A stretch of 64,000 bases of DNA from a virus: positions 98,691-162,690 of the IMG/VR virus record IMGVR_UViG_3300025816_000006; one strand, 5' to 3'. Under the pieces are notes generated by a model. It was not told where the DNA came from and ran no database searches. It saw only the letters and a program-made list of their open reading frames with translations. Position numbers and translations under genes: made by a program. Below are positions 34,170 to 41,596 of this stretch, piece by piece (the first letter of the stretch is position 1; every line of letters begins with the position of its first letter).

Positions 34170-34724
34170 TCATTCTCCTTCTAAGTAAATTAAAAAACCA
34201 AAATTCTTGTTGTTGTCTCTGTATGGGAATCCTGTGTACTTTATCTTCTTTCCTTCCGTAGAAACAGTTTCAAATTTTAATTCTCTAAGTTTTTCTGAAC
34301 ATGATTCAAATTCTCTTAGGAAATTTTCTCTTTGAGGTTCGTCTATGTATGAAACCCAGTCTAATCCCTTTAAATTCTTTGTACCCATCACATTGTGGAA
34401 TTGTTCATTTGCCCACAATATGTTTCCACCTTCGTCTACTTCTAGTATTGCTTTCTCTATGTTATAAAATATTGCTTTGGATCTTTTGTCTAGCATGACT
34501 TGACGACGATCAATTCTGTTGACCGTATCTTTTATTGAAGATCCACCATTTGTTGTTAGTTCTTTTTTAATATCTTCTACAGAAGATACTAAAGTTTGTT
34601 GATTTTTATACAGTCTTATGGTTGGTTTTATTATGTATTTCCAGCCCCAAGCCAAGCTTGCGCAGAGTCCTCCCGCCAGCGATAATACTATTCCTACTAT
34701 CTCTAAACTCATACCAAAATTCAT
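34170..34724 (-). CDS. Membrane-anchored PAS-domain protein
   Basis: The start is the ATG at 34724 eight bases after GGAG; an upstream TTG is not used. Residues 5-28 (LEIVGIVLSLAGGLCASLAW) are a membrane segment, followed by a coiled-coil-like linker and a PAS domain (AILEVDEGGNILWANEQFHN, then MGTKNLKGLDWVSYIDEPQR and FGFLIYLEGE). No kinase or GGDEF output domain follows. A phage-encoded membrane sensor is unusual. Confidence 0.75.
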   Translation of the reverse strand: MNFGMSLEIVGIVLSLAGGLCASLAWGWKYIIKPTIRLYKNQQTLVSSVEDIKKELTTNGGSSIKDTVNRIDRRQVMLDKRSKAIFYNIEKAILEVDEGGNILWANEQFHNVMGTKNLKGLDWVSYIDEPQRENFLREFESCSEKLRELKFETVSTEGKKIKYTGFPYRDNNKNFGFLIYLEGE

Positions 34725-34734
34725 TTGTATCTCC

Positions 34735-34763
34735 AAGAAAATACCCCTCCCCGAAAGGAGGGG
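34735..34763 (-). terminator. Rho-independent terminator after the 34.8-35.5 kb gene
   Basis: On the minus strand a 7-bp GC stem (CCCCTCC with GGAGGGG, loop TTTCGG) is followed by TATTTTCTT. It lies 30 bases after the stop of the repetitive protein gene and would separate it from the membrane-protein genes. Confidence 0.85.
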
Positions 34764-34792
34764 CGTTTATGCTGCTTAATAAAGATTAAGTA

Positions 34793-35527
34793 TTAAGCTT
34801 CACGTAAATTCTTGGCTTTGTACTCATCAGTTGTTGGAGCAGCAAGTGCGCCAAAGTGGTAAGTAAGTTCACCGGGAACTGCCTTACTAGGAGCAATCTC
34901 AGCCTTCTCAGCAGCACTACCGTCAGCAGGATTGACCATAGTAGATGCATTACCTGCATTGCTACCTTTGGTGCGACCCGGAACGATATTTGTGCTAGGC
35001 ACAGCGTAGATGTCAAATGCTTCGTCTGCTTTAGATCCAATAAGTCTGTCAGTAGTTTTGGTTCTACCAACCTTAGTCGCAACATCATTAGATCCACCAT
35101 CAGAGTTAACAATCTCTCTAGCTGGACTGGCGAGACGAGTGTTTGCGCTTCCTGCAAGAGTGGTCGTTACGTTTCCACCCTGCATAACCCACTGGGTTGC
35201 GCTAGCGTTGAAACCCAAGACTGCGCCGTCAGCGACATTTGCTGCAATAGCTCCAGAAACACCAACTCTATCCGTTGTCGCAGCGCCAGTACCAGCGTTT
35301 GCTACAACTTTAGAGCCAATTCTTCTTTCGCCAAGGTTATCAGCTAAAGTATTGATGGAAAGATCGTTAGTTACTGGGCTGTCTGAAGCCTTGTTTCCAG
35401 CTTTGATGATTGTACCACCATCAACGACAGCGCCGGATACTGTGTTGGTAATGTCATAACCAGCAGCAAAAGTTGCGCCTTTTGTACCAGCCAAAAAAGC
35501 AGAGCCGTACCTTGAAGGTAATGCCAT
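34793..35527 (-). CDS. Ala/Gly/Thr/Ser-rich protein, possible virion protein
   Basis: A 244-residue protein of low complexity, starting MALPSRYGSAFLAGTKGATF and rich in short A/G/T/N motifs (GGNVTTTLAGSANTRLASPA). No cysteine, no signal peptide. It has its own AAGGAG site and a strong terminator, the pattern of a highly expressed structural gene. It may be a decoration or fibre-like protein; no family was recognised. Confidence 0.55.
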   Translation of the reverse strand: MALPSRYGSAFLAGTKGATFAAGYDITNTVSGAVVDGGTIIKAGNKASDSPVTNDLSINTLADNLGERRIGSKVVANAGTGAATTDRVGVSGAIAANVADGAVLGFNASATQWVMQGGNVTTTLAGSANTRLASPAREIVNSDGGSNDVATKVGRTKTTDRLIGSKADEAFDIYAVPSTNIVPGRTKGSNAGNASTMVNPADGSAAEKAEIAPSKAVPGELTYHFGALAAPTTDEYKAKNLREA

Positions 35528-35598
35528 ATCTAAACTCCTTAGAGTTAAATTTTATTTTCCTGTGTATCCCGTAAAATGTTATTCCTATTTCCTTATTA

Positions 35599-36081
35599 TT
35601 ATACACCAGAATACAATCTGGATTTTATAATTTTAAGATTTTTTTTGATTCTTAGTCTCACCGCTTCCTTTGTGATAGATTTCTCTTTTGCTATCTCGCT
35701 TAGGGTTTTGTTTTCGTAGAATCTTCCGTACATAATGTCGGGATCTTTGCAGTTTTTTATTTCGTCCATTATATCTATGTTACTTGTGTAACCGCTTTTG
35801 TCTTCTATTAAATTAAATCCGCTATAATTGATAACTTTTAACTTTTTATTCTTGCCGTTATTATTTTTTATTTGCTTTGTACACTCTATTACTACTCCTT
35901 TATACAAAAATGTGGTTAATTTTGTATTTTTTTCTGGATTAAAGGACTTAACCGAGTTCCAAGCGGCATTTGTGATACAGCAATTTATCTCATCTTGAGA
36001 AAGAACTCCAGAGAAAGGTATTGATGCCTTTTTTGCAACATTAAGACAGTCCGAATCACTCAATATATCTTCAATTTTCAT
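35599..36081 (-). CDS. Sigma-factor-like protein
   Basis: A 160-residue protein. Residues 40-75 (AAWNSVKSFNPEKNTKLTTF, then LYKGVVIECTKQIKNN) match sigma region 2 (F-D/N-P-x-K-x-x-K-F/L-x-T-F/Y). Residues 118-150 (FYENKTLSEIAKEKSITKEA, then VRLRIKKNLKIIKSRL) match a region 4 helix-turn-helix. Its size is near that of T4 gp55, a late sigma factor. It lies directly upstream of the possible virion gene. Likely directs late transcription; promoter sequence unknown. Confidence 0.7.
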   Translation of the reverse strand: MKIEDILSDSDCLNVAKKASIPFSGVLSQDEINCCITNAAWNSVKSFNPEKNTKLTTFLYKGVVIECTKQIKNNNGKNKKLKVINYSGFNLIEDKSGYTSNIDIMDEIKNCKDPDIMYGRFYENKTLSEIAKEKSITKEAVRLRIKKNLKIIKSRLYSGV

Positions 36082-36088
36082 AATTTCC

Positions 36089-36496
36089 TCAATTAATAAT
36101 TTCTTCTATTCTTTTTCTTACATCCTTGAAGTCAAACATCTGCCCAACTCCGACAAAAAAACGATACCTACTGCAAATTTTTAGAACCTCCACTCCTTCC
36201 ACTTCTTCAAACTCTTTCTTTATCATGGGTGTGACGTTAAAATTTGTATGTCCTAGCCAGCAGTCATAGTTTGTGACAAGAGAAACCTGTTCGTAAAACG
36301 AGTTTGGAACTGGTACTGCCAATATCTCTTGCGATTCTAGCGCCTGTTCTAATTCTTCTTGGTATACCTCGTCTTCTTCCGTTTCTAGGTTTAGGTCTAG
36401 GTCTAAGTTCGCTGACATCATTAGAGAAGCTAAAGGTGAAGAAATCTGTTTCTTTATCATGTCTTCGTATTTTTGCCAGCCTATTTTTTTTGACAT
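36089..36496 (-). CDS. Acidic protein of unknown function
   Basis: The start is the ATG at 36496 after GGAGGTTGAT. About 135 residues: a helical N-terminus (KYEDMIKKQISSPLASLMMS), an acidic linker (LETEEDEVYQEELEQALESQ) and a C-terminal domain NFNVTPMIKKEFEEVEGVEV, then RYRFFVGVGQMFDFKDVRKR. Not recognised. Confidence 0.55.
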   Translation of the reverse strand: MSKKIGWQKYEDMIKKQISSPLASLMMSANLDLDLNLETEEDEVYQEELEQALESQEILAVPVPNSFYEQVSLVTNYDCWLGHTNFNVTPMIKKEFEEVEGVEVLKICSRYRFFVGVGQMFDFKDVRKRIEEIIN

Positions 36497-36507
36497 ATCA
36501 ACCTCCA

Positions 36508-36846
36508 TTATATCATATCGGACGGGTTTATACAAGGTTCTTCTGAGTAATCCGCTTCAATATCTTCTTCGTCAAATGTTATCATTCCTGCTGCTTTTTC
36601 TATTATTTTTACATATAAGTCTTGTTTTCCTGCTGATTCTAACTGAGTTTTAATTACGGATGTTACTTGAAAAAATGAGCTTGGAGAATACATACAAATT
36701 AAAGAAGCTAGGCACTCTACTGTTTCGTCTGAATCGTCTATTATTCTTACGTCTACATATATCTGACCATCTTTTTCCACGTATATAGTAATTCCTGCTT
36801 TTACATCGCTCTTTTTAGAAAAAAGACTTTTTATTTTTTTAAACAT
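36508..36846 (-). CDS. Unknown protein
   Basis: About 112 residues from the ATG at 36846 (GAGA upstream): MFKKIKSLFSKKSDVKAGIT, IYVEKDGQIYVDVRIIDDSD, then helices and an acidic tail. It overlaps the glycosyltransferase by 16 bases. Not recognised. Confidence 0.5.
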   Translation of the reverse strand: MFKKIKSLFSKKSDVKAGITIYVEKDGQIYVDVRIIDDSDETVECLASLICMYSPSSFFQVTSVIKTQLESAGKQDLYVKIIEKAAGMITFDEEDIEADYSEEPCINPSDMI

Positions 36847-37913
36847 CTTATCATCTCTCTTGCTGTATTTTGCCAAGAGAATCTTTTAGCGGTTTCTATT
36901 CCTGCTAGATTTACAGTACCCTTCTTGTCAAGGATATATTTCATCATTTTCATGTACAGATCCATTTCTTCGTGCGCTCCAATCTTCGCCCAGTTACCCT
37001 GACCAAAGAACCATTTGTTGTCAAACGCTGGCTCTACGTCAGTTATCGACACAAGACCTGCGTTTTCTTTAGTACAAAATTCAGTGTGCGCTGAATAATC
37101 TGTTGCTACAACGTGCTTTCCTGCCGCCATCATCTCTAGTAATTCTAGATTCCAGCCTTCTCCGCGAGAAGGAAATACACCGCAATCTACTTGGGACATT
37201 ATATTATACACTTCTGCCTGTGTATCAGCCCTTGGAATTAGTTTGACTTTAGGGTGATTGTATAGCTGATGCCATTTTGCATCTTCTTCGGGCGAGTTGA
37301 ATGGATTTGTACACATCATCCACAATTCAGCATCTTCTCCGTGTTCAAGCACCTTTTTGAAGGCATTGATGAGAATATCGTGACCCTTGCGGATCTCCCA
37401 CTTGCCACAGTTGAAGAAAATCGTTTTGTCGTCCTGTCTTACTAGTGCTGGCGGGAACAGTTCTGCGTCTACGCCAAGGGGTACAACGTGAACTTTTGCG
37501 TCAGCATCTAAGTATGTATGACCATTGGGAGACATATACAACTGATCCAGACATACCTGTTTCGCCCACTGAGAGCAAACCATCAATTCGTCACAGGAAT
37601 TTAGATGATGCTTCTCCAATTCGTTAAAAGTATCCAACTCAAAGATAGGAAATCCAATAAATTTACCTGACCCTATGCGTTCTGCCATCTGGTTCTGATG
37701 CCATATTTTTACGCAGGGTGCTTGTGGGTCAAATGTCTGAGCTAATCTCATCCCTCTTCTAACCGCATAGGCATCTTCTTCGTTTGTTACTTGAGGTTGA
37801 CCAATAGGAAAGAATGAAACCTCTACCTCCTCTTCGTAAAGCGCTTTAAGGATATTCAAACCAGCAACGCCATATCCTAACTGATTGATTGGTGCTTGTA
37901 GATTTAATTTCAT
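36831..37913 (-). CDS. GT4-family glycosyltransferase
   Basis: A 360-residue GT-B enzyme. INQLGYGVAGLNILKALYEE is the acceptor-domain start, IFFNCGKWEIRKGHDILINA the donor-domain start, and CGVFPSRGEGWNLELLEMMA followed by GKHVVATDYSAH the GT4 signature. Far from the left cluster, so it may act on a different acceptor. Confidence 0.9.
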   Translation of the reverse strand: MKLNLQAPINQLGYGVAGLNILKALYEEEVEVSFFPIGQPQVTNEEDAYAVRRGMRLAQTFDPQAPCVKIWHQNQMAERIGSGKFIGFPIFELDTFNELEKHHLNSCDELMVCSQWAKQVCLDQLYMSPNGHTYLDADAKVHVVPLGVDAELFPPALVRQDDKTIFFNCGKWEIRKGHDILINAFKKVLEHGEDAELWMMCTNPFNSPEEDAKWHQLYNHPKVKLIPRADTQAEVYNIMSQVDCGVFPSRGEGWNLELLEMMAAGKHVVATDYSAHTEFCTKENAGLVSITDVEPAFDNKWFFGQGNWAKIGAHEEMDLYMKMMKYILDKKGTVNLAGIETAKRFSWQNTAREMIRCLKK

Positions 37914-38377
37914 CGCTTTCCATACTCCGTAATAAAATCTTGTACCGTTTTAATGTTAGGGGTTTTCTCAAAAATAGTCTGCGCTTCTGCTTTTGCTTTT
38001 CTTGCTGGCGTTCCAAGTCCAGTAAGCGCGTCTACACAATCTTTCATCAGATTATTATCAAACGCTGGCTTTTGTAATTCTGCTAACTGTTTTTTCAGTT
38101 TAGCAATCTCAACCTGTCTTTTAAGTTCTTTTAGTTCGTCTTTTTCTTCCACAACGATTTTAACTTCTTGAGGTTGTTCAATCACCTCATCGTCTGTTAT
38201 ATAACCTAGATCAAAATTATTGCTAAGTTGTAAAGGCTTTTCTGTCTTTGAAAGAAAACCTCCGATTGCGGATAAAGTAAATATTACAACTAATGATCCT
38301 AGTATTAACTGCGCTATTATATCTCTTGTTTGGTGATCTGAAAATAATTCTATATTTGTGTAGTCTGCTAATATCAT
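37910..38377 (-). CDS. TM plus coiled-coil protein with RuvA-like C-terminus
   Basis: A 155-residue protein: a membrane segment at residues 20-45 (IAQLILGSLVVIFTLSAIGG), a charged coiled coil (EEKDELKELKRQVEIAKLKK), and a C-terminal domain MKDCVDALTGLGTPARKAKA that resembles the RuvA domain III helical hairpin. Occurs in large phages; function not known. Confidence 0.6.
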   Translation of the reverse strand: MILADYTNIELFSDHQTRDIIAQLILGSLVVIFTLSAIGGFLSKTEKPLQLSNNFDLGYITDDEVIEQPQEVKIVVEEKDELKELKRQVEIAKLKKQLAELQKPAFDNNLMKDCVDALTGLGTPARKAKAEAQTIFEKTPNIKTVQDFITEYGKR

Positions 38378-38390
38378 TTTGATGCCTAGA

Positions 38391-38427
38391 TAAAAAGACC
38401 CCCGCCAAGAGCTTGCCTGACGGGGGT
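38391..38427 (-). terminator. Rho-independent terminator after the second SSB gene
   Basis: On the minus strand ACCCCCGTCA pairs with TGGCGGGGGT (one G-U pair) and is followed by CTTTTTAT. It ends the short operon that starts at 39.07 kb. Confidence 0.85.
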
Positions 38428-38452
38428 GTGGTTTGCCTTAGAGATTGATGGT

Positions 38453-38785
38453 TTACTGGTTGAGATTTACGATAGAGCTTGGGTCTGGACCAAGTGAGAT
38501 TTCGTCTGCCATGATGCAAACAGAACTTCTCTTAACCTTGTTCTCGTCCTCGTAGTCATCTACCTTAACTTTACCCTGAATTGATACAATCCTACCCTTC
38601 AGTAGTCTTGGCTGTAGACTTTCCGCCATCTTACCAAAACATAAAACATTTACAAACAATGTGTCATCGTTACGACGATCATTTACTGCTAGGCGAAACT
38701 TACTCATAGCCGTACCCTTCTTGGTGGTAAGAAGTTCTGCGTCTTTAGTGAGTCTACCGCAACCAAGCCAACAATTCAAGTTCAT
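38453..38785 (-). CDS. ssb: Single-stranded DNA-binding protein
   Basis: The start at 38785 follows GGAG. The ~110-residue product MNLNCWLGCGRLTKDAELLT has the SSB first strand, then KFRLAVNDRRNDDTLFVNVL, CFGKMAESLQPRLLKGRIVS and IQGKVKVDDYED, the canonical SSB order. It lacks the long acidic tail. It is a better SSB match than the gene at 7.9 kb. Confidence 0.88.
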   Translation of the reverse strand: MNLNCWLGCGRLTKDAELLTTKKGTAMSKFRLAVNDRRNDDTLFVNVLCFGKMAESLQPRLLKGRIVSIQGKVKVDDYEDENKVKRSSVCIMADEISLGPDPSSIVNLNQ

Positions 38786-38822
38786 CTTTTTCTCCAATAC
38801 TAAAACTAAATTAAATACAAAA

Positions 38823-39020
38823 TTAAGGGGTGTTCTCGACGGGCGATGCGTTTTCTTGCGATTCTGCCCTATGAGAATCAAGAACTTTAACCCCTTGTTC
38901 TAAATAATCATTGAGTCTTACGATCTCATCTGATATTTGTTCTCTTTGTAGAGATAATCTTTCAATCTCTTGTTTTACGTTTGTAAGGTGCGCTTCTGTC
39001 ATGTCTAATAGTTCTTTCAT
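38823..39020 (-). CDS. Short coiled-coil protein
   Basis: A 65-residue protein: MKELLDMTEAHLTNVKQEIE, then RLSLQREQISDEIVRLNDYL form heptads over residues 5-45, followed by a polar tail. Co-transcribed with ssb from the promoter at 39.07 kb. Not recognised. Confidence 0.6.
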   Translation of the reverse strand: MKELLDMTEAHLTNVKQEIERLSLQREQISDEIVRLNDYLEQGVKVLDSHRAESQENASPVENTP

Positions 39021-39040
39021 AGTTTTCTCCTTTCTACATT

Positions 39041-39069
39041 ATTATAGCTCGTAGGCTATGTTTTGTCAA
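39041..39069 (-). promoter_or_regulatory. Sigma70-type promoter for the ssb operon
   Basis: TTGACA and TATAAT on the minus strand, 17 bases apart, 20 bases before the coiled-coil gene. No CGATA motif. Confidence 0.8.
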
Positions 39070-39123
39070 TACAAATATTAAATATTATTCTTAACACTGT
39101 AAATCTACACCGACTACGTTTAT

Positions 39124-39229
39124 ACCTGTGAAGAACCTTGTGTCCCGCAGGTAATCAGTAGTGTTTATGAGCAGTATCTTACAGACTAATATAAATTTTT
39201 ACGCTTCGGCTTACGCCGTCTTCACAGGT
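39124..39229 (-). ncRNA. Structured RNA candidate in a 370-base gene-free region
   Basis: An 11-bp stem (ACCTGTGAAGA with TCTTCACAGGT) closes a 106-base segment that contains a GGC-GUAA-GCC hairpin with a GNRA-type loop on the minus strand. The flanking 39230-39446 has more inverted repeats, for example GAGTG with CACTC around 39278. A 68-residue open frame on the other strand has no ribosome site. No known RNA family was recognised. Confidence 0.5.
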
Positions 39230-39446
39230 CCAAGTTACTCGCCAGTATTGCTTGGATTTTTATTTCGATACCTTGGAGTGGTCGTACACTCACCTCTAAC
39301 TCATGATCTTAAATGGATAAGACTACAAACTTCATCCAATGTTAGTTTTATAAATTTTTTAAGATAGCCGACACTGTACTACCATTGCCGACATCAATAT
39401 TATAATCTAAAAACTAAATTATTTCAACACTTAAATATAATTTTTA

Positions 39447-39908
39447 TCAACAACATCTCGATCCCTTCGCTTCAGGTAAGACAAAACCTGTATAAGAAAC
39501 TATTTCAATTCTAGCTTCTGTCATCATGTCGTGCGCTAGTTGAAAATTGCTAGACCATTTCTGATCCTTGTTCTCAACGGTCACAACGCGCCGTATACCC
39601 GCTTGAATAATAAGTGACGCACATCTACTACAGGGTTGAAACGGCCATGTATAGATCGTACAGCCCTTCACAGGAGCGTTTGCAAACAGAAGCGCGTTTG
39701 CCTCTGCGTGTACTACCATTTCATACTTTAACTCTCTATTATCTAATCGGTGATCGTCCTTGATACCTTTAGGGAAACCGTTGTATCCGATAGACACAAC
39801 TCTGTTGTCATCATCAACAATGACTGCACCCACTTTTGTAGACGGGTCTTTGCTAAACGTAGATACAGTTTTAGCTAACTCTAAAAAGTTCTTGTCCCAT
39901 TTATTCAT
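39447..39908 (-). CDS. dcd: dCMP deaminase
   Basis: A 153-residue protein. DPSTKVGAVIVDDDNRVVSI, GYNGFPKGIKDD, VVHAEANALLF (zinc-binding H-A-E) and WPFQPCSRCASLIIQAGIRR (PCxxC) are the deoxycytidylate deaminase motifs. It makes dUMP for ThyX. The symbol is tentative. GGAG precedes the start. Confidence 0.92.
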   Translation of the reverse strand: MNKWDKNFLELAKTVSTFSKDPSTKVGAVIVDDDNRVVSIGYNGFPKGIKDDHRLDNRELKYEMVVHAEANALLFANAPVKGCTIYTWPFQPCSRCASLIIQAGIRRVVTVENKDQKWSSNFQLAHDMMTEARIEIVSYTGFVLPEAKGSRCC

Positions 39909-40154
39909 TTAACACTCCGTATCGTCTTCGTCCCAAGTATAATACCTATCTAAGAATCTATCATAAGTATTAGCTGCTGTCAAGTCTTTACAAATCAATT
40001 TATACAATTCTTTGGGAAACATCATCATTCCCCTATCTTTAAAAAGTTTTGTCTTTACAGACTTAATTTCTTTGTCGGCTTTATAAATGTATATTCTACA
40101 TTCACGCTGCTTGAGTTTTACAACCCAGTCCTGTATCTTACACTGTACTAACAT
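39909..40154 (-). CDS. Small unknown protein
   Basis: An 81-residue protein: VQCKIQDWVVKLKQRECRIY, IYKADKEIKSVKTKLFKDRG, then a helix and an acidic tail. GGAGGAG precedes the start. Abuts dCMP deaminase. Not recognised. Confidence 0.55.
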   Translation of the reverse strand: MLVQCKIQDWVVKLKQRECRIYIYKADKEIKSVKTKLFKDRGMMMFPKELYKLICKDLTAANTYDRFLDRYYTWDEDDTEC

Positions 40155-40172
40155 TTCTCCTCCTTATTAGTA

Positions 40173-40245
40173 TGACCCTACGGGAACTCGAATCCCGATT
40201 GCCGCCGTGAAAGGGCGGTGTCCTAACCGATTAGACGATAGGGCC
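40173..40245 (-). tRNA. tRNA-Glu(UUC)
   Basis: A full cloverleaf: 7-bp acceptor (GGCCCTA with TAGGGTC), anticodon stem CCGCC/GGCGG with loop CTTTCAC giving UUC, and T-arm GGGATTCGAGTTCCC. No encoded CCA. Confidence 0.95.
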
Positions 40246-40249
40246 GCAA

Positions 40250-40325
40250 GTGAGTGACGGGATTTGCACCCGCGAATCTAGTCTTGTCGATCTGTCTAAT
40301 CGCTCTAGGCTTCCGACTTCACTCA
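40250..40325 (-). ncRNA. tRNA-like structured RNA, possibly a decayed tRNA
   Basis: A perfect 7-bp acceptor stem (TGAGTGA with TCACTCA) and a T-arm (CGGG, loop TGCAAAT, CCCG) enclose 76 bases. The middle cannot be folded into normal D and anticodon arms; the best hairpin is CGAT-TAGACAG-ATCG with A instead of U before the anticodon. Its T-loop is nearly the same as that of the adjacent tmRNA. It may be a decayed tRNA or a functional tRNA mimic. Confidence 0.45.
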
Positions 40326-40334
40326 TTTGTGCTA

Positions 40335-40583
40335 CGATATAGTAAAGCCCCGTTTGGATAATAAGGACGAGGCGACTCCCCAGACAGCTTACGCTGCCAA
40401 TGCGAGACTTTCATCTGCAATTAAAAGGTTGATAGATTTTTAACGTAGCCCTTCTATCAACTACGGCATGAGATACATTACGTCATATTGTATGTCGAAT
40501 CTAAGTCATCCCCGTAAGTGGAGATGGAGGGAATTGCACCCTCGTCCATGACAACATCAATAATAATCTTTATACATGCTTGT
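40335..40583 (-). ncRNA. ssrA: Circularly permuted tmRNA
   Basis: The 3' half comes first: AAGCATGTA, GGACGAGGG, a T-arm and CATCTCC-A at 40519-40583. Five bases later the 5' half begins GGGGATGACTTAGATTCGAC (40513), pairing CATCTCC with GGGGATG as the acceptor stem. A pseudoknot follows (GTAG/CTAC and TTGATAG/CTATCAA), then the tag frame GCA...TAA at 40389-40418 encoding ADESLALAA. A hairpin GGCAGC-GTAA-GCTGTC closes over the stop, and a further pseudoknot uses CGGGGC. The usual tmRNA gene order is reversed, as in two-piece tmRNAs. The 3' boundary near 40335 is approximate. Confidence 0.88.
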
Positions 40584-40957
40584 TAAAATGGCCCATCGTC
40601 TGCGCTATCATGAAATCTTGTGATAGCTTTCTCTAACGCTCCCTTAAACTTACCTGTAACAACATAAGAAAAACTACCGTCTGCTTCCACCATCTGCTCT
40701 AGCATCCCTTGGTGAAACATCATAAACAATTCTTCGCCAACATATTGCATGGCGACTTCTTTCATTTTTAGTATTGATGGCTTATCGTTCATTTCAAATT
40801 TCATTATGTTAAAGGAAACGCTTTCTGATTCTGGTCTTATATTCTCCACTTTATTCAAGTGGGACTTTGCTTTTCTCATAGTATCATACACGCCAAGTGG
40901 CTCAGAAACAACTCTTTCAGGCGTACTAATCAACATTTCTAATAAATATACTGTCAT
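40583..40957 (-). CDS. Unknown protein
   Basis: A 124-residue protein: MTVYLLEMLISTPERVVSEP and FNIMKFEMNDKPSILKMKEV suggest a beta-alpha sandwich; C-terminal half helical. Its stop abuts the tmRNA acceptor piece. Not recognised. Confidence 0.5.
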   Translation of the reverse strand: MTVYLLEMLISTPERVVSEPLGVYDTMRKAKSHLNKVENIRPESESVSFNIMKFEMNDKPSILKMKEVAMQYVGEELFMMFHQGMLEQMVEADGSFSYVVTGKFKGALEKAITRFHDSADDGPF

Positions 40958-40961
40958 TTTT

Positions 40962-41291
40962 TTATCCTTTGTAGGGCCATGTCTCTCTTAGTATATCGGT
41001 AACTCCGGGGATGTCAACCAGCCATCTTCCATATTTTCCTGTTTTTGTTGTTCTTATTTTTACCCACCATTCTTCATCTGGTAAATCCTCAAAGTTTATT
41101 TCTGCGACAGACTTTAATAATCCCGCACAGACAGCGGTAGCCTTTGACCAATCTTCATGTCCTCGTTCTGGCGTATCAACACCAATAAGTCTAGTTCTGA
41201 TCTTTATATTGATATTAAATCCAAGATCAACAATAAAGTCTACAGTGTCTCCATCAACAACACGATCAACTTTAGCATTATATTCATACAT
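40962..41291 (-). CDS. Staphylococcal-nuclease-like thermonuclease
   Basis: A 109-residue protein with YNAKVDRVVDGDTVDFIVDL, TRLIGVDTPERGHEDWSKAT and TTKTGKYGRWLVDIPG, the SNase motifs carrying the catalytic D, R, E and R. No signal peptide. It would degrade DNA or RNA in the cell, perhaps host nucleic acid. Confidence 0.85.
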   Translation of the reverse strand: MYEYNAKVDRVVDGDTVDFIVDLGFNINIKIRTRLIGVDTPERGHEDWSKATAVCAGLLKSVAEINFEDLPDEEWWVKIRTTKTGKYGRWLVDIPGVTDILRETWPYKG

Positions 41292-41596
41292 TAATCTATA
41301 TTCCTTATAATATTATTATCAAGTTCAGGCATAATTCTGGCACTAGGTGTAGCCATAAATGAATAAAATGAATACACCAGCATACAAAATGCTATCGTAG
41401 CGAGAAGTGACGCACCAATCATTTTCATACCCTCAATATCTAAACTAAGTTTTAGTTTTACTTTTTTCGCTGTTCTTTTATATTTAAACTTTGCTGGCAG
41501 CTTTTTAGGTGGAGGTTTGTTTCGTCGAAACATGTCCTCCAAACCCTTTTCTGCTGCCCTTTGGGTTTGAGATTTAACCCTTGCGTCAGTTTTCAT
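41291..41596 (-). CDS. Basic single-TM protein
   Basis: A 101-residue protein: a very basic N-terminal 50 residues (FRRNKPPPKKLPAKFKYKRT), then a membrane segment at ~58-80 (MIGASLLATIAFCMLVYSFY). Not recognised. Confidence 0.55.
   Translation of the reverse strand: MKTDARVKSQTQRAAEKGLEDMFRRNKPPPKKLPAKFKYKRTAKKVKLKLSLDIEGMKMIGASLLATIAFCMLVYSFYSFMATPSARIMPELDNNIIRNID

Noticed and set aside
34856-35459. Two long plus-strand frames opposite the Ala/Gly-rich gene
   Set aside because: Low-complexity codons leave the reverse strand open; no start signals are present.
39161-39367. A 68-residue plus-strand frame in the gene-free region
   Set aside because: It has no ribosome site, runs against all neighbours, and lies over stems that explain the sequence better as RNA.
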